Positions 35,957 to 45,934 of a stretch of DNA of 64,000 bases are shown here, piece after piece (within the stretch, counting starts at the first letter, position 1; every line of letters starts with the position of its first letter). The translations under genes were made by a program, and so were the position numbers. The notes beneath the pieces were generated by a model. That model was not told where the DNA came from and ran no database searches. It saw only the letters and a list, made by a program, of their open reading frames with translations. The stretch is taken from positions 155,297-219,296 of the forward strand of contig UESW01004356.1 in the NCBI GenBank assembly GCA_900491605.1, written 5' to 3'. This DNA is from Calamus simplicifolius. Its lineage: Eukaryota > Streptophyta > Magnoliopsida > Arecales > Arecaceae.

Positions 35957-36548
35957 CACCAAAACCCAGAGCCGAATCAAAGGAAAATAGAGAGAGAGAG
36001 AGAGAGAGTAAGGAAATGTTCGAACCCTAACCGTAGAGTCGCCTCGATATCGTTGGATTGATGGTGAGAAAACCGGAGCCGCACGGAGAAGGCAGAGTTT
36101 ACCGCAGGGAGGAAGCTCGGGCCGGATATCGTTGGATTGACGGCGAGAAAACTGGCGCTGCACGAAGAAGGCGGAGTTTACTACAGGGAAGAAGCTTGGG
36201 CTGGAAGAGCTGCTCGGTTTGAAGGAAGAGGCAATCGGTGTCGAGGGCAGCGGCGTTCGAAGGAAGAGGGAGCAGGAGAGCTAGGGCTTTGCAAGGGACA
36301 AAAGCTCGGTTTGAAGGAAGAGAGAGCAGGGAGAGCTCGCTCTGGGACGAAAGCTCAGGCAAATGCTTGAGAGAAGAGCTAGGGCATTAGATCTGGGAGG
36401 AACGCTTGGACCGGGAGAAATATTTTTAGTGATGTTGTTCAGACGCTTTAAACAAGCGTCGGGAGGATTTGGAACGATTTGGGACTCCCCGACGCTTCAT
36501 CCTAGCATCTGAAAAATACCGTTGCTACATTGAATATTTATTGTAGTG
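35957..36548 (-). repeat. CACTA-2 5' terminus, inverted copy of CACTA-1 5' end
   Basis: Inverted it reads CACTACAATAAATATTCAAT, GTAGCAACG, GATGCTAGG, GCGTCGGGGAG, then CCGAGCTTTTGTCCC-type units and CAATCCAACGATATCGAGGC, GGTTAGGGTTCG, CT repeat, ATTTTCCTTTGATT. These follow the order seen from 10519 to 11470. A block ending CAATCCAACGATATC is duplicated within it (near 36042-36150). Confidence 0.8.
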
Positions 36549-37741
36549 ACTATAATTCCAAATATTACATATTAAATATTATAAAATTCATGATAATTGG
36601 ATTACTTATCTTAGTACGCAATTCCAAATGGTAAACCAGCTATTTAGACATCTGGGCACCTACAGAATCATTTTTCACAATTAAATCTCTAAAATCTGAA
36701 TAATAAAGTGACTCTTAAAACTCTACCCAGACTAATCCACGGGCCCAACTTTGGGCTTGAATAAATCCCATTATATACGCCCAAATGGGAAACTAAAAAG
36801 ACCCAAGAAACTAGATTTAACACAGAATCGGTTATAATTTTATTTTGCCATTCTCAACCCGATACAGGGCTTAAAACACTACTCAAAAAGGGCTCTTGAA
36901 CCGGCCCAACAGGGCCCAAATCTTGGACAGCCCAGCCGGCCCAAGCTCCTTTCTCCCCCCCGCTCCCCTGTTTCAACCGAAACAAGGGGAATTCGTGCCA
37001 GCGGCCAGGCCGTCGTCAGCCAAATTCGGAGCGGCCCAGTCGCCGATGACCGGACCAGAGCCGGCCATGGCCCCCTTCTCTTTCTCTCTCTCCAATTTCT
37101 CTCTATCTCTCTCTCACGATCCACCACAGCTAGGAATCATGCCGGCGGCACGGCTAGCCACCATGGCCGGCCGAACCTCCACCGAATGCATGCCTGGCAC
37201 CGATGGAGGTCGCCGATCGAAGCTCAGGCCCGGCGAGGTGGCGAGCACGCCACCGGCCCTGAACCGACAGCGGGAGCCGGTTCAGCTCCAGCCCAGGAGG
37301 AGGGCCTCCAGCCCCCTCCTCCTTCTCTCACACCTCCAGTACCCCACCAGACGCCTCCCTTGGTGCCAGTGGGGCTGCTGACCGAGGCTCAGGCCCGGCG
37401 AGCAACGGGCACACTGTCGAGCCTGAACCAAAATCAAGACCGGCTGCCATGGTTGCAGCACAGTCGCGGGCAATTCCATCACAATCTCTCTCTCTCTCAC
37501 TCAATTTCTTCTTCCCAACAGCAATGATAACATGGACAGAAGATTACCTGAAGGAGTTGAGCGTCGGGTTGAAGGAGGGAGTCACCCTCCATCCCAATAT
37601 AAACCCCACGTGATGCCTCGATCTAGGGACTCAGGAAACCCATTCGTTACACAGGAATTGGAAACCCACCGCCACGCGTAACCGTGGGAGTCCCAGGCAT
37701 CACTCGATCCAAGGTTCCCACGTTGAGTCCCGGGGGTTACA
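36549..37741 (-). repeat. Chromovirus right LTR, segment 3
   Basis: Starts with ACT (right TSD of CACTA-2) and parallels left-LTR positions 3146-4347 to the end GGGGGTTACA. It lacks the long C run of the left copy and has a 10-20 bp deletion before the end. The U3/R candidate GTTTATATTGGG is kept near 37590-37605 (minus strand). Confidence 0.92.
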
Positions 37742-37746
37742 CTCTG
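37742..37746. repeat. Right TSD (CTCTG) of chromovirus
   Basis: Identical to 1993-1997. Confidence 0.9.
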
Positions 37747-37934
37747 GCTAGCTGCTTCCCATGATTTTGATTTCTTTGTTGTAACTGGCCATATTCTAAT
37801 TGCTGGTGAGGCCATGGAAGAAGGAATTACTTGGTGTTCAAAGCCAGTAGACACGATGATTCCATCTTGTAAAACCTTCTACTACATATCAACGATCTGA
37901 TGATTAATCCTATATATATATATATATATAAGTC
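37747..37934 (+). other. Pre-insertion flank with exon-like open frame, (TA)n at end
   Basis: Joined to the left flank, the frame stays open for 50 codons to the TGA at 37898 and reads HDFDFFVVTGHILIAGEAME and WCSKPVDTMIPSC. I do not recognise the family. A TA microsatellite (about 37910-37930) precedes the copia-2 TSD. Confidence 0.4.
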
Positions 37935-37939
37935 GATCA

Positions 37940-38440
37940 TGTTGGAAATAAGATCTGAACCTTTTGGTGAAGACCATCACCATGAAGCCCAAGAATCATT
38001 CATGTTTAATCATCAAGAATCCATAATCGATAAACGGAAGCGTACCTGAATCCATATTACTTGATTGCTCTCCAGAGCCCTGCGGTTGGCCTTCCAGATC
38101 AACACGTACTCCCAGAGAGCCCTTTAGAATTTTCTCAAGGCTATTCTTTCTGATGATGGGATTCAGAGAAGAAGGTCATACATGCGATCCAGGGACCATA
38201 ACCGCTATATATAGATAATTTCATCATTATCCTTTTGGTATTTCTATTTTAGCCCATCATAAAAATAGAAATAACCCCTTAGGTCTCTATACATTAAAGG
38301 GCCACACCTAATTAGATACATTAAAGCCCAAATCACTAAACCTCAGCTGATCACTTTTAATTGGGCTTAACCTTATTTGACAGTCCGTAACACATAATTA
38401 TTTCACATATAAGCCCAATGTTGGATTAAAAAATCCAACA
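37940..38440 (-). repeat. copia-2 left LTR (3' LTR)
   Basis: Plus-strand start TGTTGGAAATAAGATC, end AAAAAATCCAACA. The last 22 bp, TGTTGGATT...AATCCAACA, form an imperfect palindrome. On the minus strand CTATATATAGCGG near 38200-38213 is a TATA-box candidate. Confidence 0.92.
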
Positions 38441-38450
38441 ATCTCCCACT
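38441..38450 (-). other. copia-2 polypurine tract
   Basis: The minus strand reads AGTGGGAGAT directly before the LTR start TGTTGGATT. Confidence 0.85.
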
Positions 38451-38929
38451 GGGCTATATGTGTAACCTTATAATTATGTTGCAAAAATAACCAAATGAGC
38501 TCAATTTTACTGTCATTACTGAAATGTATCTATAATCAATATGGTCCATCAACCATACCAACATAGGATCAAAGTGGCCTTTGTTATATCTATCATAAAT
38601 CGACCCATCAATGGTCACGTATGTTGACACAACTGAATGACATGGATCATGATGTGGATATGTAGCATGAAAATTACATGTAATGTGATCTTAACATGCC
38701 TATTTCCAACTGGTCCTTCTTAAACTTGAGTGAGATCAAAACTTTAACATAATTGTATAGAGTGTACTAAACTGAATGCAATACTTTATTTCTAATCAGA
38801 AAATATCCAAACACATAAGTGTGTACAAACCAAACATAAAGCATAAAATAGAAGCAATACAAACTCCCACTGAATCTAAGCATCGTCATGCTCTATAACG
38901 CCCATGTGAGAAGTATGCTCATGAAAGAC

Positions 38930-40330
38930 CTTGGGCAGCACACCCTTTGTAAGGGGATATGCAACCATGGAGTTTGTTCCTATATGCTCTATAAAATCTG
39001 ACCATTCTGTACTCTTTCGTTCACAACCAGGAACTTGATGTCAATATGCTTTGACTTGGTTGAGCTCCTATTGTTGTTGGAATACAATATGGCTGACTTA
39101 TTATCACAAAATAACTTTAGCGGTCTTTCAATTCCTTCCAATATGCGCAGCCCAGTGACAAAATTTTTTAGCCATATCCCATGATTGGATGCCTCATAAC
39201 ATTCTATAAATTTTGCTGCCATGGTAGAAGAAGCTATAAGTGTCTATTTTGCACTTCTCCAAGAAATAGCCCCACCACCTAACAGATATACATAGTCCGA
39301 AGTGGATCTTTTACTATCTTGGCATCCCACAAAGTCGGAGTCAGAATACCCAATGATCTCAAAATGATCTGATCTCCTATATGTGAGCATGTAATCTTTT
39401 GTTCTTTTTAGATATCTCATAACCCTTTTGGCTGCTTTCCAATGATCCATACCTGGGTTGCTTAAATATCTACCTAACACTCCAACAATGTACGCAATAT
39501 CCGGACGTGTACAAACTTGAGCATACATTAGCTCCCTACAACCGAAGCATAAGGAATCTTCTGATCTCTTCAACTTCAAGGTTTCCTTTTGGGCACTGAT
39601 TAATACTAAATTTATCTCCTTTAGCGATAGGGGTATCACCTGGTTTGCAATTTTCCATGTCAAATCTCTTAAGTACTTTATCGATATAGCTCCTTTGTGA
39701 TAATCCAAGGATACCCTGAGAACGATCTCGATGTATCTAGATTCCCAATACAAAGGAGGCATTACCAAGATCTTTCATTTAAAAATTGCTTGATAGAAAT
39801 CTCTTGGTTTCGTGCAACATGCCTATATCATTTGTGGCAAGCAAAATGTCATCCATATACAAAACTAGAAAAATATATTTACTCCCACTGAACTTATGAT
39901 ACACACAATCATCAACTGCATTCACTTCAAAATTAAATGAGAGAATTACTTGATAAAATTTATGGTACCATTAATGAGAAGCTTACTTTAACCCATAAAC
40001 GGATTTTGTCAATTTGCAAACCATTTTTTTAGTCTCCTGACACAAAGTTTTCTGGTTGTGCCATATAAATTGTCTCATCAATGTCTCCATTGAGAAACGT
40101 CGTCTTGACATCCATTTGATGGAGTTCCATATCATAATGTGCAACAAAAGCCATGATTGTCCTAAAAGAGTTCTTCGATGAAACTGGAGAGAAGGTCTCT
40201 TTAAAGTCAATCCATTCCTTTTGAGTATAGCCTTTAGCCACAAGACGAGCTTTAAACCTTTTCACATTACCCTTTGAATCTCGTTTGGTCTTAAAAATCC
40301 ATTTGCAACCAATGGGTTTCACACCTTCTG
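38930..40330 (-). pseudogene. copia-2 reverse transcriptase and RNase H, frameshifted
   Basis: RT begins in the long ORF 40029-41330 with NKVWELIPLPEGVKPIGCKW, FKARLVAKGYTQKE and HQMDVKTTFLNGDIDETIYM. The catalytic YMDDILLATND lies near 39840-39865 in another frame. ORF 39244-39768 holds the connection part and RNase H start (RPDIAYIVGVLGRYLSNPG, IGYSDSDFVGCQDSKRST). ORF 38989-39222 holds the end (LKLFCDNKSAILYSNNNRS, SKHIDIKF). At least three frame changes. Confidence 0.88.
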
Positions 40331-41560
40331 GTAATGGGATAAGTTCCCAAACTTTATTGTCTTGCATAGACTTATACTCTTCTTTCATTGCTTCAATCCA
40401 CTTTGCTAAATTGGAACCTTGTATGGCTTGAAGAAAGTTGAGAGGATCATCTTCCATCACGCCATTATTTTTCTCATGTTCCTGAAGAAACGCTATATAA
40501 TCATCTGGAATAGCATTCCTCCTTTCTCTAGTGGATCGCCGCAAAGGCACTTTTTCTTGATGCACTTGTTCTTGAGGTTGTTGAGTTTGTACCTCTGAGG
40601 GTTGAACAATAATTTCTTGTTGTTCTGGAATTGCAACTTGATCGTTATCAAAAGCAATTATAGGAATAGGAACTAGCTGCTCTTCAACAAGAGTAGTAGG
40701 TTCCAATTCCTCCTCAAAGACAAAGTCTCTAACTTTATTTCTCCCCCCAAACTCAATATCCTCAAAGAACGTTGCAGTTCCCATCTCAAAAATTATCCTT
40801 GATTTGGGATCATAAAACTTGAAACCCCTGGATCGCTCAGAATACCCAATAAAATAGCTGCTCACTGTCCTGGAGTCTAATTTGTTTTCATATGGCCTAT
40901 AAGGCCTTGCCTCAGCTGGACATCCCCAAACATGAAAATGCTTTAGACTAGGCTTCCATCCTATCCAAAGCTCATAAGGTGTTTTGATAGCTGCTTTAGT
41001 TGGTACTCTGTTCAAAATGTAGGTTGTTGTCTTTAGTGCCTCTCCCCAGAGTGACTCTGGTAAGGTAGAATGATAAATCATACTCCTTACCATATCCTTA
41101 AGAGTCCTGTTTCGTCTTTCAGATACACCATTCATGCTAGGTGACCCTGGCATGGTGTATTGTGGGATAATTCCACACTCCTCTAGGTATCTGGCAAATG
41201 GTCCTGAACGTTGTTCATCTGATCCGTCATATCTACCATAATATTCACCACCACGGTCAGATCTGATTCCTTTAATCCTTTTGTTGAGCTGAAGCTCAAC
41301 TTCAGCTTTAAATGATTTGAACACGTCCAAGACTTGGGACTTTTCATGAATAAGAAATAAGTATGCATATCTTAAATAATCATCTATGAATGATACAAAA
41401 TACTATTGACCATTCCAAGAAGGTGTAGGAAATGGTTCACAAATGTTCGTATGTATCAACTCTAAGACTTCCATAGTTCTATATGCACCCAATTTCTTTG
41501 TTTTGGTCTATTTGCCCTTAATGCAATCAACACAGACATTAAAGTCTGTAAAATCGAGAG
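40330..41560 (-). pseudogene. copia-2 integrase
   Basis: The long ORF reads IRSDRGGEYYGRYDG, then GSPSMNGVSERRNRTLKDMV with the third catalytic residue Glu kept, KTPYELWIGWKPSLKHFHV and YFIGYSERSRGFKFYDP. A linker RRSTRERRNAIPDDY leads to RT. The N-terminal HHCC half lies beyond 41330 with breaks (41500-41700). Confidence 0.87.
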
Positions 41561-41699
41561 AATCCAAAATTCCATCTGACACAAGTCGTTCAACTCTATT
41601 TCTAGAGATGTGACCTAATTGCTTATGCCATAATGTCCTTGAATTTTCATTGCAAATTTTATGCTTAGTACCTCTTGATTCCATATTCAGGGTTTCATT

Positions 41700-42400
41700 A
41701 TAAAAGCAACAGTATCAAGCAAATATAGATTGTCATACACCATAAGAGAACCAGTTCCAATAATAATTGAATTTAACGAAAGACTAAACTGACTATTTCA
41801 AATGAACAACAATATCCTAATTTGTCCAAAGCTAAAATAGAAACCAAATTCCGTCTAAAGGACGGTACTACAAAAGTTTCTTTCAAATCCAAATAATAAC
41901 CAGAACTTAATAATAATCTAAAATGCCCAATTGCCTCCACATCTACCGACTTGCCATCTCCCGTATAAATGCGTCTTTCAGCATCAGTTGGCCTTCGGTA
42001 GCTTAGGCAACCCTCCATTGAAACACTGATGTTTGTAGTAGCACCAAAATCTAACCACCAAGTGTTTCTAGGTACTAAAGCTATATTTACTTCAGAACAG
42101 ACCATATTAAGAAATATACCTTTCTTTTCATCCCATGCATGAAATTTTGGAACATTCCTTCTTAATATGTCCAGACTTATTATCGAAGAAACAACTGTCT
42201 TTATCCTGATTTTGTTTCTTTTTGCTGGACCCTTAGCAGCCTTATTCCTTATTTTCTTGTCTTTATCCCTGCCCTTGAAGTTATTATCACAAAGGACCGA
42301 CACTGAATTGAGGTTAGCAGAAATAGTAGCAACATTAGCTGTAAAATAAAAGTAATACATAAATAACATGCTCATATAAATAATTAACCCCAAATATCAA
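41700..42400 (-). pseudogene. copia-2 protease with altered active site, end of gag
   Basis: ORF 41773-42393 reads NTWWLDFGATTNISVSMEGC: the usual DSGAT is DFGAT (TCT to TTT). IYTGDGKSVDVEAIGHFRLL and VPSFRRNLVSILALDKLGY follow. A lysine-rich segment before it (KDKKIRNKAAKGPAKRNK) is the gag end; no intact CCHC is seen. Confidence 0.85.
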
Positions 42401-44000
42401 TAAATTTAAATTAATGGTAAATCTCATCTCAAGATACCCAGTGCAACATTAATATCAAGTCTTTGGACAGTAATATTAACTGCTAGTGGTACTCTTGTTG
42501 TAATGATCAAACACTAACAATAATGCATGTCAAATAATAAATCTATCTTTGGATCGACTTATTACTCATATGTAAATCCTTATAATCGTTATGTTTACCA
42601 TCACACATATGTGTAGTTCGGCCAGGCATTAACCTTCCTTTGGACCGATTAATACCCGCATGAAACATACACATACACAACATCTAACATCCTTCATGAA
42701 CCATGTACACAAGAGAGGTCACTTTGGTGATATCTTGTTTCAATTAGTTTAAGATAAATTTATTAGGCATAAAAATACCATTAATTTGAATTTGATTGAA
42801 CCTCTTTAAAAATAACGATATGTTCTTTTGTTGTTCCAACTCAATCGTATATAAAGCTTTACTTTATGGAACCAATTAAACCATACGGAAGGAGGTTACT
42901 CATGCTCATAGAGTTAAAAATAATAATTTTTAATGAAAGTCCGAAAATATTGCCAAAGGCATGAATCGGTCCAAAATTCATGCATTATTTTTTTTTTATA
43001 GACGTGATCCCTTCTATGCATTAAATGTCATGCATTAAATAAGATTTCCAGCGGCATTATCTCAGCAGCGGAAATCCAAACATTATATCCCAACGCCCAA
43101 GGAATTCCATGTGGTTTTTTTTTTTTTGGCAGCAGAAAGAAAACCCTTTGGATTTCCATTGCGTGAGGGAAAGGAGTCCCAACGCCAAACAATATCTTCA
43201 TGGAACCAAACGGAGTATATCCTTATTTTTATTTAAAAAAGGGCCAAATCCAGCGGAATTCTAAGATTGCATCAGATTTGGAGATTTCCACGATCACATG
43301 AGGGAAAGGAGTCCCAACACCCCCAAACAATATCTTCATGGAACCAAGCGGAATATGTCATTTCCCTTTTTTTTCCCTTAAAAAACGGCCAAATCCAGAT
43401 TTCCACAAATCCCGCTGGTGCCGAAAGTCCAGAGCGCTCACGCTCCCCTGGCTCGCACAACCGGAAGGCCATTGAACTTAAAAAAAAAAATTCTTTGCTT
43501 GGCTACCAGCCGTTCCTTCCCAAGATCTTCACATGATCACGTTGGAGGACATCTTCCTCCACGCGAGCGGAAGCCCGCCGCTTAAATTTTATTCTAAATT
43601 TCATACTTATCCCATAATTTCCATGATGCATTCTTTTATTTAAAATAAATTAAATATAGATTTAACTTTATCCATAATTAAGCTTTATCCTATCAAATGA
43701 AAAACTTCATCTCCAGATCATGAGACTAGTTTCAAGATGCAGCAAATATCTTTCGCTCTCAACATCAAAATTCATGATCATTAACCCAGAAGTAAAATAA
43801 AGTTTTGATGCACTATGACCTTTATTTTATTTAAAAATTAGATCTACAGATATTAAAAAATATCATTGGCATCAAAACAAAATTTTAAACTAATGAGTAT
43901 TTGTCTCACGGTTGCTGAATAAAACCAAAGAAGTTATGCATAAATACGAATATTAATGCATATAACCAAAAAAAAATTTCAATGATTAAACATGAATAGG
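42401..44000 (-). pseudogene. copia-2 gag and leader, decayed
   Basis: By position this should be gag and the leader, but no UBN2 domain can be read. A ~95-bp segment occurs twice, at 43164-43258 and 43299-43398 (GGGAAAGGAGTCCCAACRCC ... GGCCAAATCCAG). Long A/T runs. Confidence 0.6.
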
Positions 44001-44012
44001 GCTCTGATACCA
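44001..44012 (-). other. copia-2 primer-binding site
   Basis: The minus strand reads TGGTATCAGAGC, the exact initiator tRNA-Met complement, two bases from the LTR. Confidence 0.9.
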
Positions 44013-44014
44013 AT

Positions 44015-44513
44015 TGTTGGAAATAAGATCAGAACCTTTTGGTGAAGACCATCACCATGAAGCCCAAGAATCATTCATGTTTAATCATCAAAAATCCATA
44101 ACCGATAAACGAAAGCGTACTGAATCCATATTACTTGATTGCTCTCCAGAGCCCTGCGGTTGGCCTTCCAGATCAACACATACTCTTAGAAAGCCCTTTA
44201 GAATTTTCTCTAGGCTATTCTTTCTCATGATAAGATTCAGAGAAGAAGGTCGTACATGCGATCCAGGGACCATAACCACTATATATAGATAATTTTATCA
44301 TTATCCTTTTGGTATTTCTATTTTAGCCTATCATAAAAATAGAAATAATCCCTTAGGTCTCTACACATTAAAGGGCCACACCTAATCAGATATATTAAAG
44401 CCCAAATTACTAAACCTCAGCTGATCACTTTTAATTGGGCTTAACTTATTTGACAGTCCGCAACACATAATTATTTCACATATAAGCCCAATGTTGGATT
44501 AAAAAATCCAACA
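44015..44513 (-). repeat. copia-2 right LTR (5' LTR)
   Basis: Same ends as the left LTR. Its last ~137 bp (44377-44513) recur at 45156-45292 because of the duplication at the N. Confidence 0.92.
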
Positions 44514-45934
44514 GATCATACTTTTATTTAATCAATTCTTCCGTCCAATACTAGAATCTAAATCAAATTTGGCCAATATACCTTAAGAACAAACATTTGG
44601 TTTTCTTTAAAATGTATGCATAATTTAATGTTCAACTTGATGAGATATATCATATTGTAGGCAACAATCAATCATGACGGATTGCCTAGAAGCAGTGAAG
44701 TTAATTTAAAGTTCGGACTGTGTCTCACGTACGGTTAGGGTAAAATGACTAATCCTTTTTTTGAAGTCATTTACAGTGTCGCAATTAAGTCTTTAATATG
44801 GGTGGAATATTAACCTTCCATATTAACTGTTCGTAAAAGTAGTTGTAATTAGCGCAGTCTATTTCCATTAATGTAAAAAACAAAAATATATGACCAACTA
44901 AGCCAACTAGAGATGATCAGCCATCAAAAATTCCTTTTTTGCATAATCTAAGGCCAATGAGGAAAAATTAGTTGATAGATCACTTCTCTCTCGGCTTGTG
45001 GAGATATTCTAGCATTCTTTTTTTGGTGAAAAATTGGAGAAGTTAGGCATTTCTTCATCAGTTTACTAAGAAATTAAATATTTATAGGTACATACAAAAA
45101 ATAAAAGAAAAAGATTATAATGAAAGGGAGATAGTAGAGGGAGGATATAAAAGGNCACACCTAATCAGATATATTAAAGCCCAAATTACTAAACCTCAGC
45201 TGATCACTTTTAATTGGGCTTAACCTTATTTGACAGTCCGCAACACATAATTATTTCACATATAAGCCCAATGTTGGATTAAAAAATCCAACAGATCATA
45301 CTTTTATTTAATCAATTCTTCCGTCCAATACTAGAATCTAAATCAAATTTGGCCAATATACCTTAAGAACAAACATTTGGTTTTCTTTAAAATGTATGCA
45401 TAATTTAATGTTCAACTTGATGAGATATATCATATTGTAGGCAACAATCAATCATGACGGATTGCCTAGAAGCAGTGAAGTTAATTTAAAGTTCGGACTG
45501 TGTCTCACGTACGGTTAGGGTAAAATGACTAATCCTTTTTTTGAAGTCATTTACAGTGTCGCAATTAAGTCTTTAATATGGGTGGAATATTAACCTTCCA
45601 TATTAACTGTTCGTAAAAGTAGTTGTAATTAGCGCAGTCTATTTCCATTAATGTAAAAAACAAAAATATATGACCAACTAAGCCAACTAGAGATGATCAG
45701 CCATCAAAAATTCCTTTTTTGCATAATCTAAGGCCAATGAGGAAAAATTAGTTGATAGATCACTTCTCTCTCGGCTTGTGGAGATATTCTAGCATTCTTT
45801 TTTTGGTGAAAAATTGGAGAAGTTAGGCATTTCTTCATCAGTTTACTAAGAAATTAAATATTTATAGGTACATACAAAAAATAAAAGAAAAAAGATTATA
45901 ATGAAAGGGAGATAGTAGAGGGAGGATATAAAAG
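44377..45934. repeat. ~778-bp direct duplication around a single N (45155)
   Basis: 44377-45154 and 45156-45934 are almost identical; I see one inserted C (TTAACTTATT against TTAACCTTATT) and one extra A in a run. The first copy ends AAAAGG then N, and the second starts CACACCTAATCAG inside the copia-2 LTR. It includes the LTR end and TSD. It fits an unmerged contig overlap or two haplotypes joined in tandem better than a biological duplication. Confidence 0.85.

Larger units (their letters stand above)
22390..36548 (-). mobile_element. CACTA-2 transposon carrying host-gene exons, TSD ACT
   Basis: The left end is CACTACAGTAAATGC; the right end inverted is CACTACAATAAATATT, so the first 13 bases match at 12. 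ACT lies at 22387-22389 and 36549-36551. It is 14.2 kb with copia-1 and about 8.9 kb without. No transposase is recognised, so it was probably moved by a related autonomous element. Minus-strand exons of NUS1/LEW1 and of an unknown gene, and the promoter-like right end shared with the 5' end of CACTA-1, suggest a minus orientation. Confidence 0.87.
1998..37741 (-). mobile_element. Ty3/gypsy chromovirus (Tekay/Del-like), split by two CACTA elements
   Basis: Order on the minus strand is 5' LTR (right), PBS, gag with zinc knuckle, protease, RT, RNase H, integrase, chromodomain, PPT, 3' LTR (left). The integrase-chromodomain tail and the protease context FFDVILGMDWL fit the Tekay/Del branch. Without the insertions the element is about 9.7 kb. 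Every coding domain carries stops or shifts, so it is not autonomous. The flanking TSD is CTCTG. The right LTR holds both CACTA elements; the left LTR keeps the empty site, which makes it an internal control. Confidence 0.9.
37940..44513 (-). mobile_element. copia-2: Ty1/copia retrotransposon, TSD GATCA
   Basis: Minus-strand element with LTRs 37940-38440 and 44015-44513. GATCA lies at 37935-37939 and 44514-44518. PBS at the right, PPT at the left. Pol is degenerate but readable in order; gag is hardly recognisable. The LTRs differ at many scattered sites, so it is older than copia-1. Confidence 0.94.

Noticed and set aside
10519..36548. A single 26-kb CACTA element with TIRs at the outer ends
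   Set aside because: The 10 bp of LTR at 22380-22389 and the separate TAA and ACT TSDs require two insertions; the outer flanks TAA and ACT do not match each other.
42167..42349. Plus-strand ORF of 60 codons, membrane-like
   Set aside because: Antisense shadow of the Lys-rich copia-2 gag end.
45156..45292. An additional solo LTR fragment of copia-2
   Set aside because: It is the duplicate part of the segment repeated across the N at 45155.
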